The notes beneath the pieces are model-generated. The model made no database searches, was not told the origin of the DNA, and worked only from the letters and a program-made list of their open reading frames with translations. A stretch of DNA of 64,000 bases from Macrostomum hystrix (taxonomy: Eukaryota > Platyhelminthes > Macrostomidae): NCBI GenBank assembly GCA_950097015.1, contig CATNEN010000001.1, positions 1,662,001-1,726,000 on the forward strand. Reading direction: 5' to 3'. Both the position numbers and the translations under genes were made by a program. How positions within the stretch are numbered: the first letter of the stretch is position 1; each line of letters starts with the position of its first letter. Positions 12,376 to 25,030 of the stretch are shown one piece after another.

Positions 12376-14048
12376 ATGTTTCCACCAATTCTAATCATAT
12401 TAGCTGGTGCAGTCCTAGCTTTTCTCTTTATTCGCCTACTCATAGTAGAGTTGCAAGTATTTGGCCATCTGAACAATGTGTTTCATTCTAAAAAGGGTGC
12501 CCAACTGAGGACTATGATTGTGGCTGGATCAGGTATGTAGAGTTTATTCTTGCTTAATTTCGTTTTATTTTATTCTGGCATGTTTTAATGAGTATTTATT
12601 GTATCTGATTCAGGCGGTCACACCACTGAGATACTACGGCTAACTGGCAGTATTGGCAAGCAGTACTCGCCTCGGCTATATATTGTGGCCAGCTCAGACG
12701 CTATGAGCCCTGAGAAGATTAAAATTAGCGAGCTCAATAGCGAAGATGTAAGCAGCTTTTTGTCATTATTCTATTTTCTTATATCAAGATATTCAGATCA
12801 TTCTCCACATGTCCACAATAACCTCACCTTTCAGTTCTCCATCCACACTATACCGCGAAGCCGGGAAGTACTGCAGTCCTATTTGACCTCAGTGCTGACC
12901 ACTCTGCAATCAGCTGCTTATTGCTTTCCACTGGTGGCCTGGCACAGGCCAGACTTGGTAAGAGAGACTTTCATTTCATTTTTAAATGTGGGATTTTACT
13001 TTTAAATGTGGGATTTTACTTTTAAATGTGGGATGTTACTTTTAAATGTGGGATTTTTTACTTTTTGCAGCGAGCATTCCAATTAAAACTGGTGTGGGAT
13101 TTCCGTTCAAAATGCAGTGGGATTTTACTTGACAACGGCGTGGGATTTCCCTGGTCAACTGAGCACGTGGAATTTCCGTTAACAACGGTGTGGCATTTCC
13201 CGTGATAATGGTGTGGGATTTCCGTTGACAACATAGTGGGATATTCCTTGACAACGGTGTGGCATTCCCTTGAGAATGATGTGGGATTACCCTTGACAAC
13301 GGTGTATGATTACCCTTGACAACGGTGTATGATTACCATTGACAACGGTGTATGATTACCCTTGACAACGGTGTATGATTACCATTGACAACGGTGTATG
13401 ATTACCCTTGACAACGGTGTATGATTACCCTTGACAACGGTGTATGATTAACCTTGACAACGGTGTATGATTAACCTTGACAACGGTGTGGCATATCCGT
13501 TGACAACAGAGTGAAATATTCCTTGACAACAGTGTGGAATTCCCCTTGACAACAGTGTGGAATTCCCCTTGACAACGGTGTGGGATTACACTTTGCACGG
13601 CGTGGGATTCCCCTTGACAACGGTGTGGGATTACCAATTTCAACAGTGTGGGATTCCCCTTGACAACGGTGTGGGATTACCATTTTCAACAGTGTGTGAT
13701 TACCCTTTGCAACGGTGTGGGATTACCTTTGCAACGGTGTGGGATTACCTTTGCAACGGTGAGGAGTGTGGGATTACGCTTGTGGCGCAAAGATAAGTTG
13801 AAGCCATTTGTTTTCAGATCCTTTGCAACGGTCCTGGCACTTGCATTCCTATCTGCGCAGCCGCGTTCCTCTATCGCCTGCTGCTACTAAAAGACTGTCG
13901 CATTATATTCGTTGAAAGCATCTGTCGGGTTAACTCACTATCTCTGAGTGGGCGCCTGCTGTACTACTTTGCCGATCACGTGATTGTGCAGTGGCCCGAA
14001 CTGTTGGAACAATTTCCTAGAGCTCGCTACCTTGGTCGAATTATCTAG
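12376..14048 (+). CDS. ALG14: ALG14, UDP-GlcNAc transferase membrane subunit (complete, 4 exons)
   Basis: ALG14 anchors the catalytic subunit ALG13 at the cytosolic face of the ER; together they add the second GlcNAc to dolichol-PP-GlcNAc in N-glycan synthesis. Exons 12376-12532, 12614-12747, 12835-12957 and 13818-14048, with consistent phases (1, 0, 0), give 214 residues, close to the roughly 216 of human ALG14. Seen: an N-terminal hydrophobic anchor (about residues 3-25); VAGSGGHTTEILRL, the nucleotide-sugar-binding glycine loop; SPRLYIVASSDAMS; IPRSREVLQSY; LCNGPGTCIPIC; FVESICRVNSLSLSGRLLYY; VIVQWPEL; and terminal YLGRII. The start codon directly follows TTTGCAG, so the message probably begins after a 5' UTR intron or a trans-splice site. 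Intron 3 (12958-13817) is largely minisatellite. ALG13 is not in the window. Confidence 0.96.
12980..13780. repeat. Minisatellite in ALG14 intron 3
   Basis: Starts with four AAATGTGGGATTTTACTTT copies and passes into 22-25-bp units with the core GACAACGGTGTGGGATT and many variants. Confidence 0.9.
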
Positions 14049-14198
14049 ATCTCTCATGTATCTGCTGTGTAGGTTCATATTTTCCTTCTAAATGTGCCTT
14101 TCTACTAATGTAATATTCTTGTGGTTAATGTGAGTTATTTACTCTGCTGCTCCTTCTCTCTACTCAGTCAATATTGGAAGTAGTATGGTCCAGTCATA

Positions 14199-14204
14199 AA
14201 TAAA
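14199..14204 (+). terminator. poly(A) signal of ALG14
   Basis: AATAAA about 150 bases after the ALG14 stop codon, before the 26-bp minisatellite. Confidence 0.6.
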
Positions 14205-14239
14205 TTTTGTCCTATAGAGATATTTAATTATTTTTGTAC

Positions 14240-14680
14240 TGTCGGTATCTGGTTGACTTGTACTGAAATTGTACCTTTCCGTTGTGTACTGTAACTGTAT
14301 CTGTCTGTCTTGTACTGGAACTGTACCTGTCTGTCTTGTACTGTAATTGTACCTGTCTGTCTTGTACTGGAACTGTACCTGTCTGTCTGGTACTGGAACT
14401 GTACCTGTCTGTCTGGTACTGTAATTGTACCTGTCTGTCTTGTACTGTAATTGTACCTGTCTGTCTGGTACTGTAATTGTACCTGTCTGTCTTGTACTGG
14501 AACTGTACCTGTCTGTCTGGTACTGTAATTGTACCTGTCTGTCTTGTACTGATATTGTACCAGCCTGTCTTGTACTGATATTGTACCTGCCTGTCTTGTA
14601 CTGATATTGTACCTGCCTGTCTTGTACTGATATTGTACCTGCCTGTCTTGTACTGATATTGTACTTGTCTTATACTGAGA
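14240..14680. repeat. 26-bp minisatellite downstream of ALG14
   Basis: Core GTCTTGTACTGTAATTGTAC, about 16 copies; contains the near-palindrome GTACTGTAATTGTAC. Confidence 0.9.
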
Positions 14681-15884
14681 GTACTGAAAATCGTACCCTC
14701 CGTTGGTCTTACACTGAACTGCGCATCAAACTGTCCTGCACTGATACGGTCGCACTACTGCCAGTAGAGTCAGTTGATAATTTGAACAAAGCTTGTCATT
14801 TTTTCTTCAGTTTAAGTCTATTAAAAGATTATTGTGTTGCTTTCTAAATCGGTAGATTGCTTGCTGAATAATAGCAACATTGCGCCCCTAGAGACATATT
14901 TTTAGTCACTATTTATTAAATACTACTAATCCAATTAATATTGTTGTATGGATTTTTAACAATTTCACAGCTTCATGTTGGATTTCAAAAGCTATTTTGT
15001 GTTCTACCTTTGTTGTTAATCGTATCAAGTATTCACAAATTAATTTCTACTCTCCTATCACTTGTCGTATGTGTTTTTCAAGTGCTAAATTTATCGCTGT
15101 TCATTTGGGTGATAAATATTTACATTTTTTCATTGACCTGCTCAATAGTCGAGTAGGCTAAATTGCTGTGTGTGTGCTCAAAGCGAATTTCTTAATTAGT
15201 TCTGTCTTCTCTCTTCCTAGCTTATTATATTCTTTTTCTATAATATAATATTGAGCTCGCCTTATTGTGGATTCCAATGATTTTTGCCAGCTATTTTCTT
15301 TCATTTATTGCAACACATATTTTTGTTATATTCCATTAAAATAATCTCTCTTGTAGTCATAGTGGTGTTTATATACTACTGCTATATACTATACTACTGA
15401 TAAGCAGTCAATTTATGTTGATTTAAATCTTTATCATTAGTACAATTCTGTGGTTAAATTTATATTTATTATACATCGTATAATTATGTCTCGTATCCTC
15501 ATAATTTCTAATCATTTTAAGTTAATTTACTTAACTAGTACCCGCATTGCTATAAACTAAATTACTTTAATTTCGATTCTAATGTCGTTAAACGAAAAAT
15601 TAGTTTTCTCGTAAAACAAATGAGTTTTATAGAAATCCCAATATTGTTACACTGCCTACGTATACGAGTATTAATTTATGCCTTTCTTAGAAAATTCTAA
15701 GATATCGTTCCGACTGCTTTTCTTTTGTTAATTTACTGCATTACAACAAAGACACTTGAGAAAAAATATCTTACAGCTTGAAGCTGAATTGACTCGAAAA
15801 TAAACTTTTGTAGACTATTAATTCCATGCAACTGATTTTTCTATTCAATTATTGAATTATTTTAGTTTCTTTACCTGAACCAAT
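14681..15884. other. AT-rich spacer or upstream RNMT intron
   Basis: The missing 5' RNMT exon could lie here, but none was recognised. Confidence 0.3.
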
Positions 15885-18712
15885 AGTTTAAGTAGGCAGT
15901 GAGTCATTGTAGGGTATATAGTTTAAGTAGGCAGTGAGTCATTGTAGGGTATATAGTTTAAGTAGGCAGTGAGTCATTGTAGGGTATATAGTGCAAGTAG
16001 GCAGTGAGTCATTGTAGGGTATATAGTTTAAGTAGGCAGTGAGTCATTGTAGGGTATATAGTTTAAGTAGGCAGTGAGTCATTGTAGGGTATATAGTGCA
16101 AGTAGGCAGTGAGTCATTGTAGGGTATATAGTTTAAGTAGGCAGTGAGTCATTGTAGGGTATATAGTTTAAGTAGGCAGTGAGTCATTGTAGGGTATATA
16201 GTGCAAGTAGGCAGTGAGTCATTGTAGGGTATATAGTTTAAGTAGGCAGTGAGTCATTGTAGGGTATATAGTGCAAGTAGGCAGTGAGTCATTGTAGGGT
16301 ATATAGTTTAAGTAGGCAGTGAGTCATTGTAGGGTATATAGTGCAAGTAGGCAGTGAGTCATTGTAGGGTATATAGTGCAAGTAGGCAGTGAGTCATTGT
16401 AGGGTATATAGTGCAAGTAGGCAGTGAGTCATTGTAGGGTATATAGTGCAAGTAGGCAGTGAGTCATTGTAGGGTATATAGTGCAAGTAGGCAGTGAGTC
16501 ATTGTAGGGTATATAGTGCAAGTAGGCAGTGAGTCATTGTAGGGTCATAGTGCAAGTAGGCAGTGAGTCATTGTAGGGTCATAGTGCAAGTAGGCAGTGA
16601 GTCATTGTAGGGTATATAGTGCAAGTAGGCAGTGAGTCATTGTAGGGTATATAGTGCAAGTAGGCAGTGAGTCATTGTAGGGTATATAGTGCAAGTAGGC
16701 AGTGAGTCATTGTAGGGTCATAGTGCAAGTAGGCAGTGAGTCATTGTAGGGTCATAGTGCAAGTAGGCAGTGAGTCATTGTAGGGTATATAGTGCAAGTA
16801 GGCAGTGAGTCATTGTAGGGTATATAGTGCAAGTAGGCAGTGAGTCATTGTAGGGTCATAGTGCAAGTAGGCAGTGAGTCATTGTAGGGTCATAGTGCAA
16901 GTAGGCAGTGAGTCATTGTAGGGTATATAGTGCAAGTAGGCAGTGAGTCATTGTAGGGTATATAGTGCAAGTAGGCAGTGAGTCATTGTAGGGTATATAG
17001 TTTAAGTAGGCAGTGAGTCATTGTAGGGTATATAGTGCAAGTAGGCAGTGAGTCATTGTAGGGTATATAGTGCAAGTAGGCAGTGAGTCATTGTAGGGTA
17101 TATAGTGCAAGTAGGCAGTGAGTCATTGTAGGGTATATAGTGCAAGTAGGCAGTGAGTCATTGTAGGGTCATAGTGCAAGTAGGCAGTGAGTCATTGTAG
17201 GGTCATAGTGCAAGTAGGCAGTGAGTCATTGTAGGGTATATAGTGCAAGTAGGCAGTGAGTCATTGTAGGGTATATAGTGCAAGTAGGCAGTGAGTCATT
17301 GTAGGGTATATAGTGCAAGTAGGCAGTGAGTCATTGTAGGGTCATAGTGCAAGTAGGCAGTGAGTCATTGTAGGGTCATAGTGCAAGTAGGCAGTGAGTC
17401 ATTGTAGGGTATATAGTGCAAGTAGGCAGTGAGCCATTGTAGGGTATATAGTGCAAGTAGGCAGTGAGTCATTGTAGGGTATATAGTGCAGGTAGGCAGT
17501 GAGTCATTGTAGGGTATATAGTGCAGGTAGGCAGTGAGTCATTGTAGGGTATATAGTGCAGGTAGGCAGTGAGTCATTGTAGGGTATATAGTGCAAGTAG
17601 GCAGTGAGTCATTGTAGGGTATATAGTGCAAGTAGGCAGTGAGTCATTGTAGGGTATATAGTGCAGGTAGGCAGTGAGTCATTGTAGGGTATATAGTGCA
17701 GGTAGGCAGTGAGTCATTGTAGGGTATATAGTGCAGGTAGGCAGTGAGTCATTGTAGGGTATATAGTGCAAGTAGGCAGTGAGTCATTGTAGGGTATATA
17801 GTGCAAGTAGGCAGTGAGTCATTGTAGGGTATATAGTGCAAGTAGGCAGTGAGTCATTGTAGGGTCATAGTGCAGGTAGGCAGTGAGTCATTGTAGGGTC
17901 ATAGTGCAGGTAGGCAGTGAGTCATTGTAGGGTATTTAGTTCAAGTAGGCAGTGAGTCATTGTAGGGTCATAGTGCAGGTAGGCAGTGAGCCATTGTAGG
18001 GTCATAGTGCAGGTAGGCAGTGAGCCATTGTAGGGTCATAGTGCAGGTAGGCAGTGAGTCATTGTAGGGTATATAGTTCAAGTAGGCAGTGAGTCATTGT
18101 AGGGTCATAGTGCAAGTAGGCAGTGAGTCATTGTAGGGTCATAGTGCAGGTAGGCAGTGAGTCATTGTAGGGTCATAGTGCAGGTAGGCAGTGAGCCATT
18201 GTAGGGTCATAGTGCAGGTAGGCAGTGAGCCATTGTAGGGTATATAGTTCAAGTAGGCAGTGAGCCATTGTAGGGTCATAGTGCAGGTAGGCAGTGAGCC
18301 ATTGTAGGGTCATAGTGCAGGTAGGCAGTGAGTCATTGTAGGGTCATAGTGCAGGTAGGCAGTGAGTCATTGTAGGGTCATAGTGCAGGTAGGCAGTGAG
18401 CCATTGTAGGGTCATAGTGCAGGTAGGCAGTGAGTCATTGTAGGGTCATAGTGCAGGTAGGCAGTGAGCCATTGTAGGGTCATAGTGCAGTTAGGCAGTG
18501 AGTCATTGTAGGGTCATAGTGCAGTTAGGCAGTGAGCCATTGTAGGGTCATAGTGCAGTTAGGCAGTGAGCCATTGTAGGGTCATAGTGCAGTTAGGCAG
18601 TGAGTCATTGTAGGGTCATAGTGCAGGTAGGCAGTGAGCCATTGTAGGGTCATAGTGCAGGTAGGTAGTGAGCCATTGTAGGGTCATAGTGCAGGTAGGC
18701 AGTGAGCTAATG
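15885..18712. repeat. 35/33-bp minisatellite upstream of RNMT, about 80 copies
   Basis: Core AGTAGGCAGTGAGTCATTGT followed by AGGGTATATAG (35 bp) or AGGGTCATAG (33 bp). It ends about 50 bp before the first recognised RNMT exon, so it probably lies in an intron. Variants change progressively along the array. Confidence 0.97.
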
Positions 18713-18759
18713 AAGGGCCTCAGTTCCGCATAGCAACAAAACCTTTGCCCCTCTCGCAG

Positions 18760-21041
18760 GCGGGTCCAGACGTCGCGGAGCACTACAATCGAGTGCCCGA
18801 GTCCAGCATAGTGTCTCGCGCCGATTGTCGGGCATTTTACCTGCGCAATTTCAACAACTGGGTCAAGAGCGTCCTAATTGGCACCCATCTGCGCCTAGTG
18901 AAGGATCGTTTCTCTTCTAAGCAGGGCGAAGATAGCGCCGGCATTCGAGTGCTGGACCTGTGCTCTGGCAAAGGTGGTGACTTATTAAAATGGCGCAAAG
19001 GCGACGTCTCAGAAGTTGTCTTCGTTGATATTGCGGACGTGTCCGTGGACCAGTGCCGCCGACGCTACGGCGAAATGGTCGAGCAGCATCGGGACGGCGG
19101 GCACCGCGGCCGGCGGCTGTTGAAGGCCGAGTTTCATGTGGCCGATGCCACAGCCGTTCGGCTCCGGGATCTGCAGGTGATTGGCCTACCCATTGTGTCT
19201 CTGACCCATTGGGATTGTGTCTCTGACCCATTGGGATTGTGTCTCTGATTCATTGGGATTGTGTCTCTGACCCATTGGGATTGTGTCTCTGACCCATTGG
19301 GATTGTGTCTCTGACTCATTGGGATTGTGTCTCTGATTCATTGGGATTGTGTCTCTGACCCATTGGGATTGTGTCTCTGACCCATTGGGATTGTGTCTCT
19401 GACTCATTGGGATTGTGTCTCTGACTCATTGGGATTGTGTCTCTGACTCATTGGGATTGTGTCTCTGACTCATTGGGATTGTGTCTCTGACTCATTGGGA
19501 TTGTGTCTCTGACTCATTGGGATTGTGTCTCTGACCCTTGGGATTGTGTCTCTGACTAATTAGGATTGTGTCTCTGATCCATTAGAATCATTCATCAGAT
19601 CCATTAGAATACATCAAAATCCATTCATCCGATCCATTAGAATCCATCATCCGATCCATTAGAATCCATCATCCGATCCATTAGAATCCATCATCCGATC
19701 CATAAGAATCCATCATCCGATTCATTAGAATCCATCATCCGATTCATTAGAATCCATCATCCGATCCATTAGTATCCATCATCTGATCCATAAGAATCCA
19801 TCACCCGATCCATTAGAATCCATCATCCGATCCATTAGAATCCATCATCTGATTCATGAGTATCCGCAGTGTGTCGCGAAAATTCCCAAATCAACACCTT
19901 AGGCTTCCTGGCCGCAGTTTCACCTGGTGAGTTGCCAGTTTTCGCTGCACTACTGCTTCCAAAGCTACCAGGCAGCGCGTCAGTTTGTTCGCAACGCCAG
20001 CGAATCGTTGCTACCCGGCGGCTATTTTGTCGGCACAATTCCCGACGCCAATGAAATTGTCCGACGATTGCGTCGCCAACCAGGAAACGAGGCTTCGTTT
20101 GGCAACAACGTCTACAATGTGACGTTTAGCTCGGCGGCTGTTAAAACACAGCAGGTGCCTCTGTTTGGCTGCAAGTATCATTTCACCTTAGAAAAGTGAG
20201 TTTCAACATTTTTAGATTCATTTGCAGATGCAGGGTGACATTTTCGTGTTCTACGTAGTAAATTTTTGGTAGTTCACAATGACTTTCATGGAGTGACATT
20301 GTGGTTCTGTAAGAGTGACCTTTCATAGTGTGGCATTTTGGTTATGTGAGAGTGACCCTTTATGGAGTGACATCTTTGCTTTGTGAGAGTGACATTTCAT
20401 GAAGTGACATTTTGGTTATTTGAGTGTGAACTTTCATAGAGTGACATTGTAGTTCTGTAAGAGTGACCTTTCATAGAGTGGCATTTTGGTTTATAGAGTA
20501 GAACTTCGTAAGTTGACATTTTGTTTATGTGTAAGTGACCTTCCATAGAGTGACATTTTGGTTATATGAGAGTGACATTTCTGTAAGCGAGGGAAAGTTT
20601 ATTTTTCAGAATTATTAATTATGAGCACTGTTTGATTGACACCGCTTCTCCAAACCAATCAGTCAGGTGCGAGACTGCCCGGAGTACCTGGTCTATTTCC
20701 CGGTGCTTGAGCAGTTGTGCTCAGAGTACGGCCTGCGCTGCACTCTCCGTTTGAACTTTGCCGACTTCTACCGGCGTCACGTGACCGAGAAGGAGTGGCG
20801 CCAACTGCTGGGCACCATGCAGAGCCTCGAACCCTATCCCTGCTCCGAAGGTGTAGAGTTGAAAAGCAGCGTCGAAGGAGATTACAGGGCCGCCGAGGCT
20901 TTCCTTAGCGGCGAAGGTGGCTGCGATGAGGAATTGGGCGACGATGAAGCCAGGGATCGGTCTGGACCAATTGGGACGCTGAGCGGAGAAGAATGGGAAG
21001 CCGCCACGCTGTACATGGTGTTCGCTTTTCAGCGGCAGTAG
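18760..21041 (+). CDS. RNMT: RNMT, mRNA cap guanine-N7 methyltransferase (5' partial, 3 exons)
   Basis: Nuclear SAM-dependent enzyme that methylates the guanine cap of pre-mRNA at N7. Exons 18760-19176, 19918-20195 and 20663-21041 join in frame (phases 0 and 2) to about 357 residues covering the whole catalytic domain. Seen: EHYN, then FYLRNFNNWVKSVLIG (the substrate-binding helix signature); DLCSGKGGDLLKW (SAM motif I, where other family members commonly have CGKGG or ACGKGG); VDIADVSVDQCRRRY; SCQFSLHYCF; LLPGGYFVGTIPD; LFGCKYHFTLE; EYLVYFPVLEQL; SLEPYP; and C-terminal WEAATLYMVFAF. Exon 1 opens at an acceptor (CCCCTCTCGCAG), so the variable N-terminal exon lies upstream of the 2.8-kb array and was not found. 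Exon 3 is taken from the acceptor CCAATCAG at 20662 because only that restores the phase. Confidence 0.95.
19183..19575. repeat. 22-bp minisatellite in RNMT intron 1
   Basis: Core GGGATTGTGTCTCTGAC; begins within about 10 bases of the splice donor. Confidence 0.92.
19576..19865. repeat. Second 22-bp minisatellite in RNMT intron 1
   Basis: Core TTAGAATCCATCATCCGA, adjoining the previous array with a hybrid zone between them. Confidence 0.9.
20230..20600. repeat. Degenerate repeat in RNMT intron 2
   Basis: Diverged units around GAGTGACATTTTGGTTAT, about 30-40 bp spacing. Confidence 0.75.
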
Positions 21042-21059
21042 CTCGCTGCCACGTGACTC

Positions 21060-22390
21060 GCTGGGACATTGATGGATTTTTGGGAAAGTCACGTGACACC
21101 TATACTGTGTGATATTGATGGATTCTTTTGGGAAAGTCACGTGACACCTATACTGTGGGATATTGATGGATTCTTTTGGGAAAGTCACGTGACACTTATA
21201 TTGTGGGATATTGATGGATTCTTTTGGGAAGGTCACGTGACACTTATACAGTTATACTGTGGGACATTGATGGATTCTTTTGGGAAAGTCACGTGACACC
21301 TATACTGTGGGATATTGATGGATTCTTTTGGGAAGGTCACGTGACACCTATATTGTGGGATATTGATGGATTCTTTTGGGAAGGTCACGTGACACCAGAT
21401 ACCTATACTGTGGGATATTGATGGATTCTTTTGGGAAAGTCACGTGACACCTATACTGTGGGACATTGATGGATTCTTTTGGGAAGGTCACGTGACACCA
21501 GATACCTATACTGTGGGATATTGATGGATTCTTTTGGGAAAGTCACGTGACACCTATACTGTGGGATATTGATGGATTCTTTTGGGAAAGTCACGTGACA
21601 CCTATACTGTGGGATATTGATGGATTCTTTTGGGAAAGTCACGTGACACCTATACTGTGGGACATTGATGGATTCTTTTGGGAAAGTCACGTGACACCAG
21701 ATACCTATACTGTGGGATATTGATGGATTCTTTTGTGACAGTCACGTGACACCTATACTGTGGGATATTGATGGATTCTTTTGGGAAAGTCACGTGACAC
21801 CTATACTGTGGGATATTGATGGATTCTTTTGGGAAAGTCACGTGACACCTATACTGTGGGACATTGATGGATTCTTTTGGGAAAGTCACGTGACACCTAT
21901 ACTGTGGGATATTGATGGATTTTTGGGAAAGTCACGTGACCTATACTGTGGGACATTGATGGATTCTTTTGGGAAGGTCACGTGACACCTATACTGTGGG
22001 ACATTGATGGATTCTTTTGGGAAAGTCACGTGACACCTATACTGTGGGATATTGATGGATTTTTGGGAAAGTCACGTGACACCTATACTGTGGGACATTG
22101 ATGGATTCTTTTGGGAAAGTCACGTGACACCTATACTGTGGGATATTGATGGATTCTTTTGTGAAGGTCACGTGACACCTATATTGTGGAATATTGATGG
22201 ATTCTTTTGGGAAGGTCACGTGACACCTATATTGTGGGATATTGATGGATTCTTTTGGGAAAGTCACGTGACACCTATACTGTGGGATATTGATGGATTC
22301 TTTTGGGAAGGTCACGTGACACCTATACTGTGGGATATTGATGGATTCTTTTGGGAAGGTCACGTGACACCTATATTGTGGGATATTGAC
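21060..22390. repeat. 48-bp minisatellite after the RNMT stop, about 27 copies
   Basis: Each unit contains GTCACGTGAC, a 10-bp palindrome, flanked by GGGATATTGATGGATTC and ACCTATACTG. It lies between the stop codon and the first AATAAA, so it is probably 3' UTR. The unit is a multiple of three and stop-poor on both strands, which explains the open frames. Confidence 0.97.
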
Positions 22391-22844
22391 TAATTCTTAG
22401 AAACATCGCCTGACCTCCATTGTGATTGGCTGCGACTCGCAATGTAGATTCCATTGTTAATTTTGTGCCCGTTTGTATGATACATTCTGTCAGCTGTCAT
22501 CTCTGCTCTAGTTGTTTTCCGATATTTAAATGTGTGTTTAAATTTGGTAGATTATCCTAATTCTCTGCGTTAAACGCTGCTCAATTGAGAAAGCTTGCTT
22601 AACTACTTATTTATTTGGCCCAGTGAGTAATATGCGCGTAACCGCATTTACTAATTTACCTTGCAGTTGCTTCTAATTATTATTGTATTTCTTACTATGA
22701 AATAAATATTGGCATTTGATCTTCGTTAATTTGATTACACAATGTAGCTGAGTAACTTTAGCCCTAAAATTGCTGTTTATGTCTTAATTGCTTCATGTAT
22801 TTTCTTAATTTCAAATATTAACAATCCATTTTAACGGGAAACCT
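22391..22844. other. Unique AT-rich spacer
   Basis: Holds the AATAAA at 22701; no other feature seen. Confidence 0.5.
22701..22706 (+). terminator. likely poly(A) signal of RNMT
   Basis: First AATAAA seen after the RNMT stop at 21041. If it is used, the 3' UTR is about 1.7 kb and includes the whole 48-bp array. Confidence 0.4.
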
Positions 22845-23730
22845 CCGTTGCTAAGGTCATCGAAAATCCATTCGCACTAAGAAACTTCCGTTGCTAACGT
22901 AATCGAAAATCCATTCGCACTAAGATACTTCCGTTGCTAAGGTTGTCAAAAATCCATTCGCGCTAAGGTACTTCCGTTGCTAAGGTGATAAAAAATCCAT
23001 TCGCACTAAGAAACTTCAGTTGCTAAGGTCATCAAAAACATTGACTTAGATATTTCCGTTGCTAAGGTCATCAAAAACATTCACTAAGATACTTCCGTTG
23101 ATTAGAAAAATCCATTCTCACTAAGAAAGTTCCGTTGCTAAGGTAATTTAAAATCCATTCGCGCTAAGAAACTTCCGTTGCTAACGTCATCGAAAATCCA
23201 TTCGCACTAAGAAATTTCCGTTGCTAACGTCATCGAAAATCCATTCGCACTAAGAAAGTTCCGTTGCTAACGTCATCGAAAATCCATTCGCACTAAGAAA
23301 GTTCTGTTGCTAAGGTAATTAAAAATCCATTCGCACTAATAAACTTCCGTTGCTAACGTCATCGAAAATCCATTCGCACTAAGAAATTCGCACTAAGAAA
23401 TTTCCGTTGCTAAGTTTATTTAAAATCCATTCGCACTAAGAAACTTCCGTTGCTAACGTCATCGAAAATCCATTCGCACTAAGAAATTTCCGTTGCTAAG
23501 TTTATTTAAAATCCATTCGCACTAAGAAAGTTCCGTTGCTAACGTCATCGAAAATCCATTCGCACTAAGAAAGTTCCGTTGCTAAGGTCATCGAAAATCC
23601 ATTTGCACTAAGAAAGTTCCGTTGCTAAGGTCATTTAAAATCCATTCGCACTAAGAAACTTCCGTTGCTAACGTCATCGAAAATCCATTTGCACTAAGAA
23701 AGTTCCGTTGCTAAGGTCATCGAAAATGCT
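22845..23730. repeat. 43-bp minisatellite, about 20 copies
   Basis: Core CTTCCGTTGCTAACGTCAT preceded by ATCCATTCGCACTAAGAAA. Confidence 0.95.
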
Positions 23731-24244
23731 TGATTTACACTGAACCATGTCGTAAGGCTTGAATCTTTGTTCATTGTATAAATATGCAATGTAAATAAAT
23801 GTCCGATTTGAGCATGTACGGAATCTTGATGATAAGAGGCTGTTTTAGCTGTGCTAATCACGTTTGTGTGTCGCAATTAATTAGTTCCATTGTTGTTACA
23901 GTCACTCAAAGGGGCATGCATTGCTTTTACTGTGGCGTGTTTCGATCGTACGCTAAATAAATTTTAGTTATGGATTTCCGGCTACTTGCGCTCAATACTA
24001 TGTGTAGAGTGGACACAGAAACATTCAATTAATTGTTCTCACATTTGTTATACCCTATTATATTATATTCTACTGTTATCGTACGTAAAGTACTTGTATA
24101 TACTCGTAAGTATTTCTGTAGTAAGTACAAATTTCCCTGTGAAAATCAAGCATAATTATTATTTTTTTAGTTTTTGTCCAGGGTCAATGAGTAAAGATGC
24201 CCAGGGGAATCTGGCTATAATTTCCAACGGGAATTTGGCTAGGG
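23731..24244. other. Unique AT-rich spacer
   Basis: Nothing supported. Confidence 0.4.
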
Positions 24245-25030
24245 TTTTCAAGGAGAATCCCGCTTGGTTTTAGGAGAATCCTGCGGTGCATTTGCAGAGG
24301 GAATCCCGCATGGATTTGGGAGAATCCTGCAGTGCTTTTGCAGAGGGAATCCCGCATGGATTTGGGAGAATCCTGCAGTGCTTTTGCAGAGGGAATCCCG
24401 CTTGGTTTTAGGAGAATCCTGCAGTGCTTTTGCAGAGGGAATCCCGCATGGATTTGGGAGAATCCTGCAGTGCTTTTGCAGAGGGAATCCCGCATGGATT
24501 TGGGAGAATCCTGCAGTGCTTTTGCAGAGGGAATCCCGCTTGGTTTTAGGAGAATCCTGCGGTGCATTTACAGAGGGAATCCCGCTTGGTTTTAGGAGAA
24601 TCCTGCGGTGCATTTGCAGAGGGAATCCCGCTTGGTTTTAGGAGAATCCTGCAGTGCTTTTGCAGAGGGAATCCCGCATGGATTTGGGAGAATCCTGCAG
24701 TGCTTTTGCAGAGGGAATCCCGCTTGGTTTTAGGAGAATCCTGCGGTGCATTTACAGAGGGAATCCCGCTTGGTTTTAGGAGAATCCTGCGGTGCATTTA
24801 CAGAGGGAATCCCGCTTGGTTTTAGGAGAATCCTGCGGTGCATTTACAGAGGGAATCCCGCTTGGTTTTAGGAGAATCCTGCGGTGCATTTACAGAGGGA
24901 ATCCCGCTTGGTTTTAGGAGAATCCTGCGGTGCATTTACAGAGGGAATCCCGCTTGGTTTTAGGAGAATCCTGCGGTGCATTTACAGAGGGAATCCCGCT
25001 TGGATTTAGGAGATCCTGCGGTGCTTTTTA
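24245..25030. repeat. 46-bp minisatellite, about 17 copies
   Basis: Two half-units, TGCTTTTGCAGAGGGAATCC and GGTTTTAGGAGAATCCTGC or its ATGGATTTGGGAG variant. Both halves end a T-rich run in AG. Confidence 0.95.

Noticed and set aside
21069-22393. Several 65-113-codon frames on both strands
   Set aside because: 48-bp repeat with few stops; follows the RNMT stop codon.
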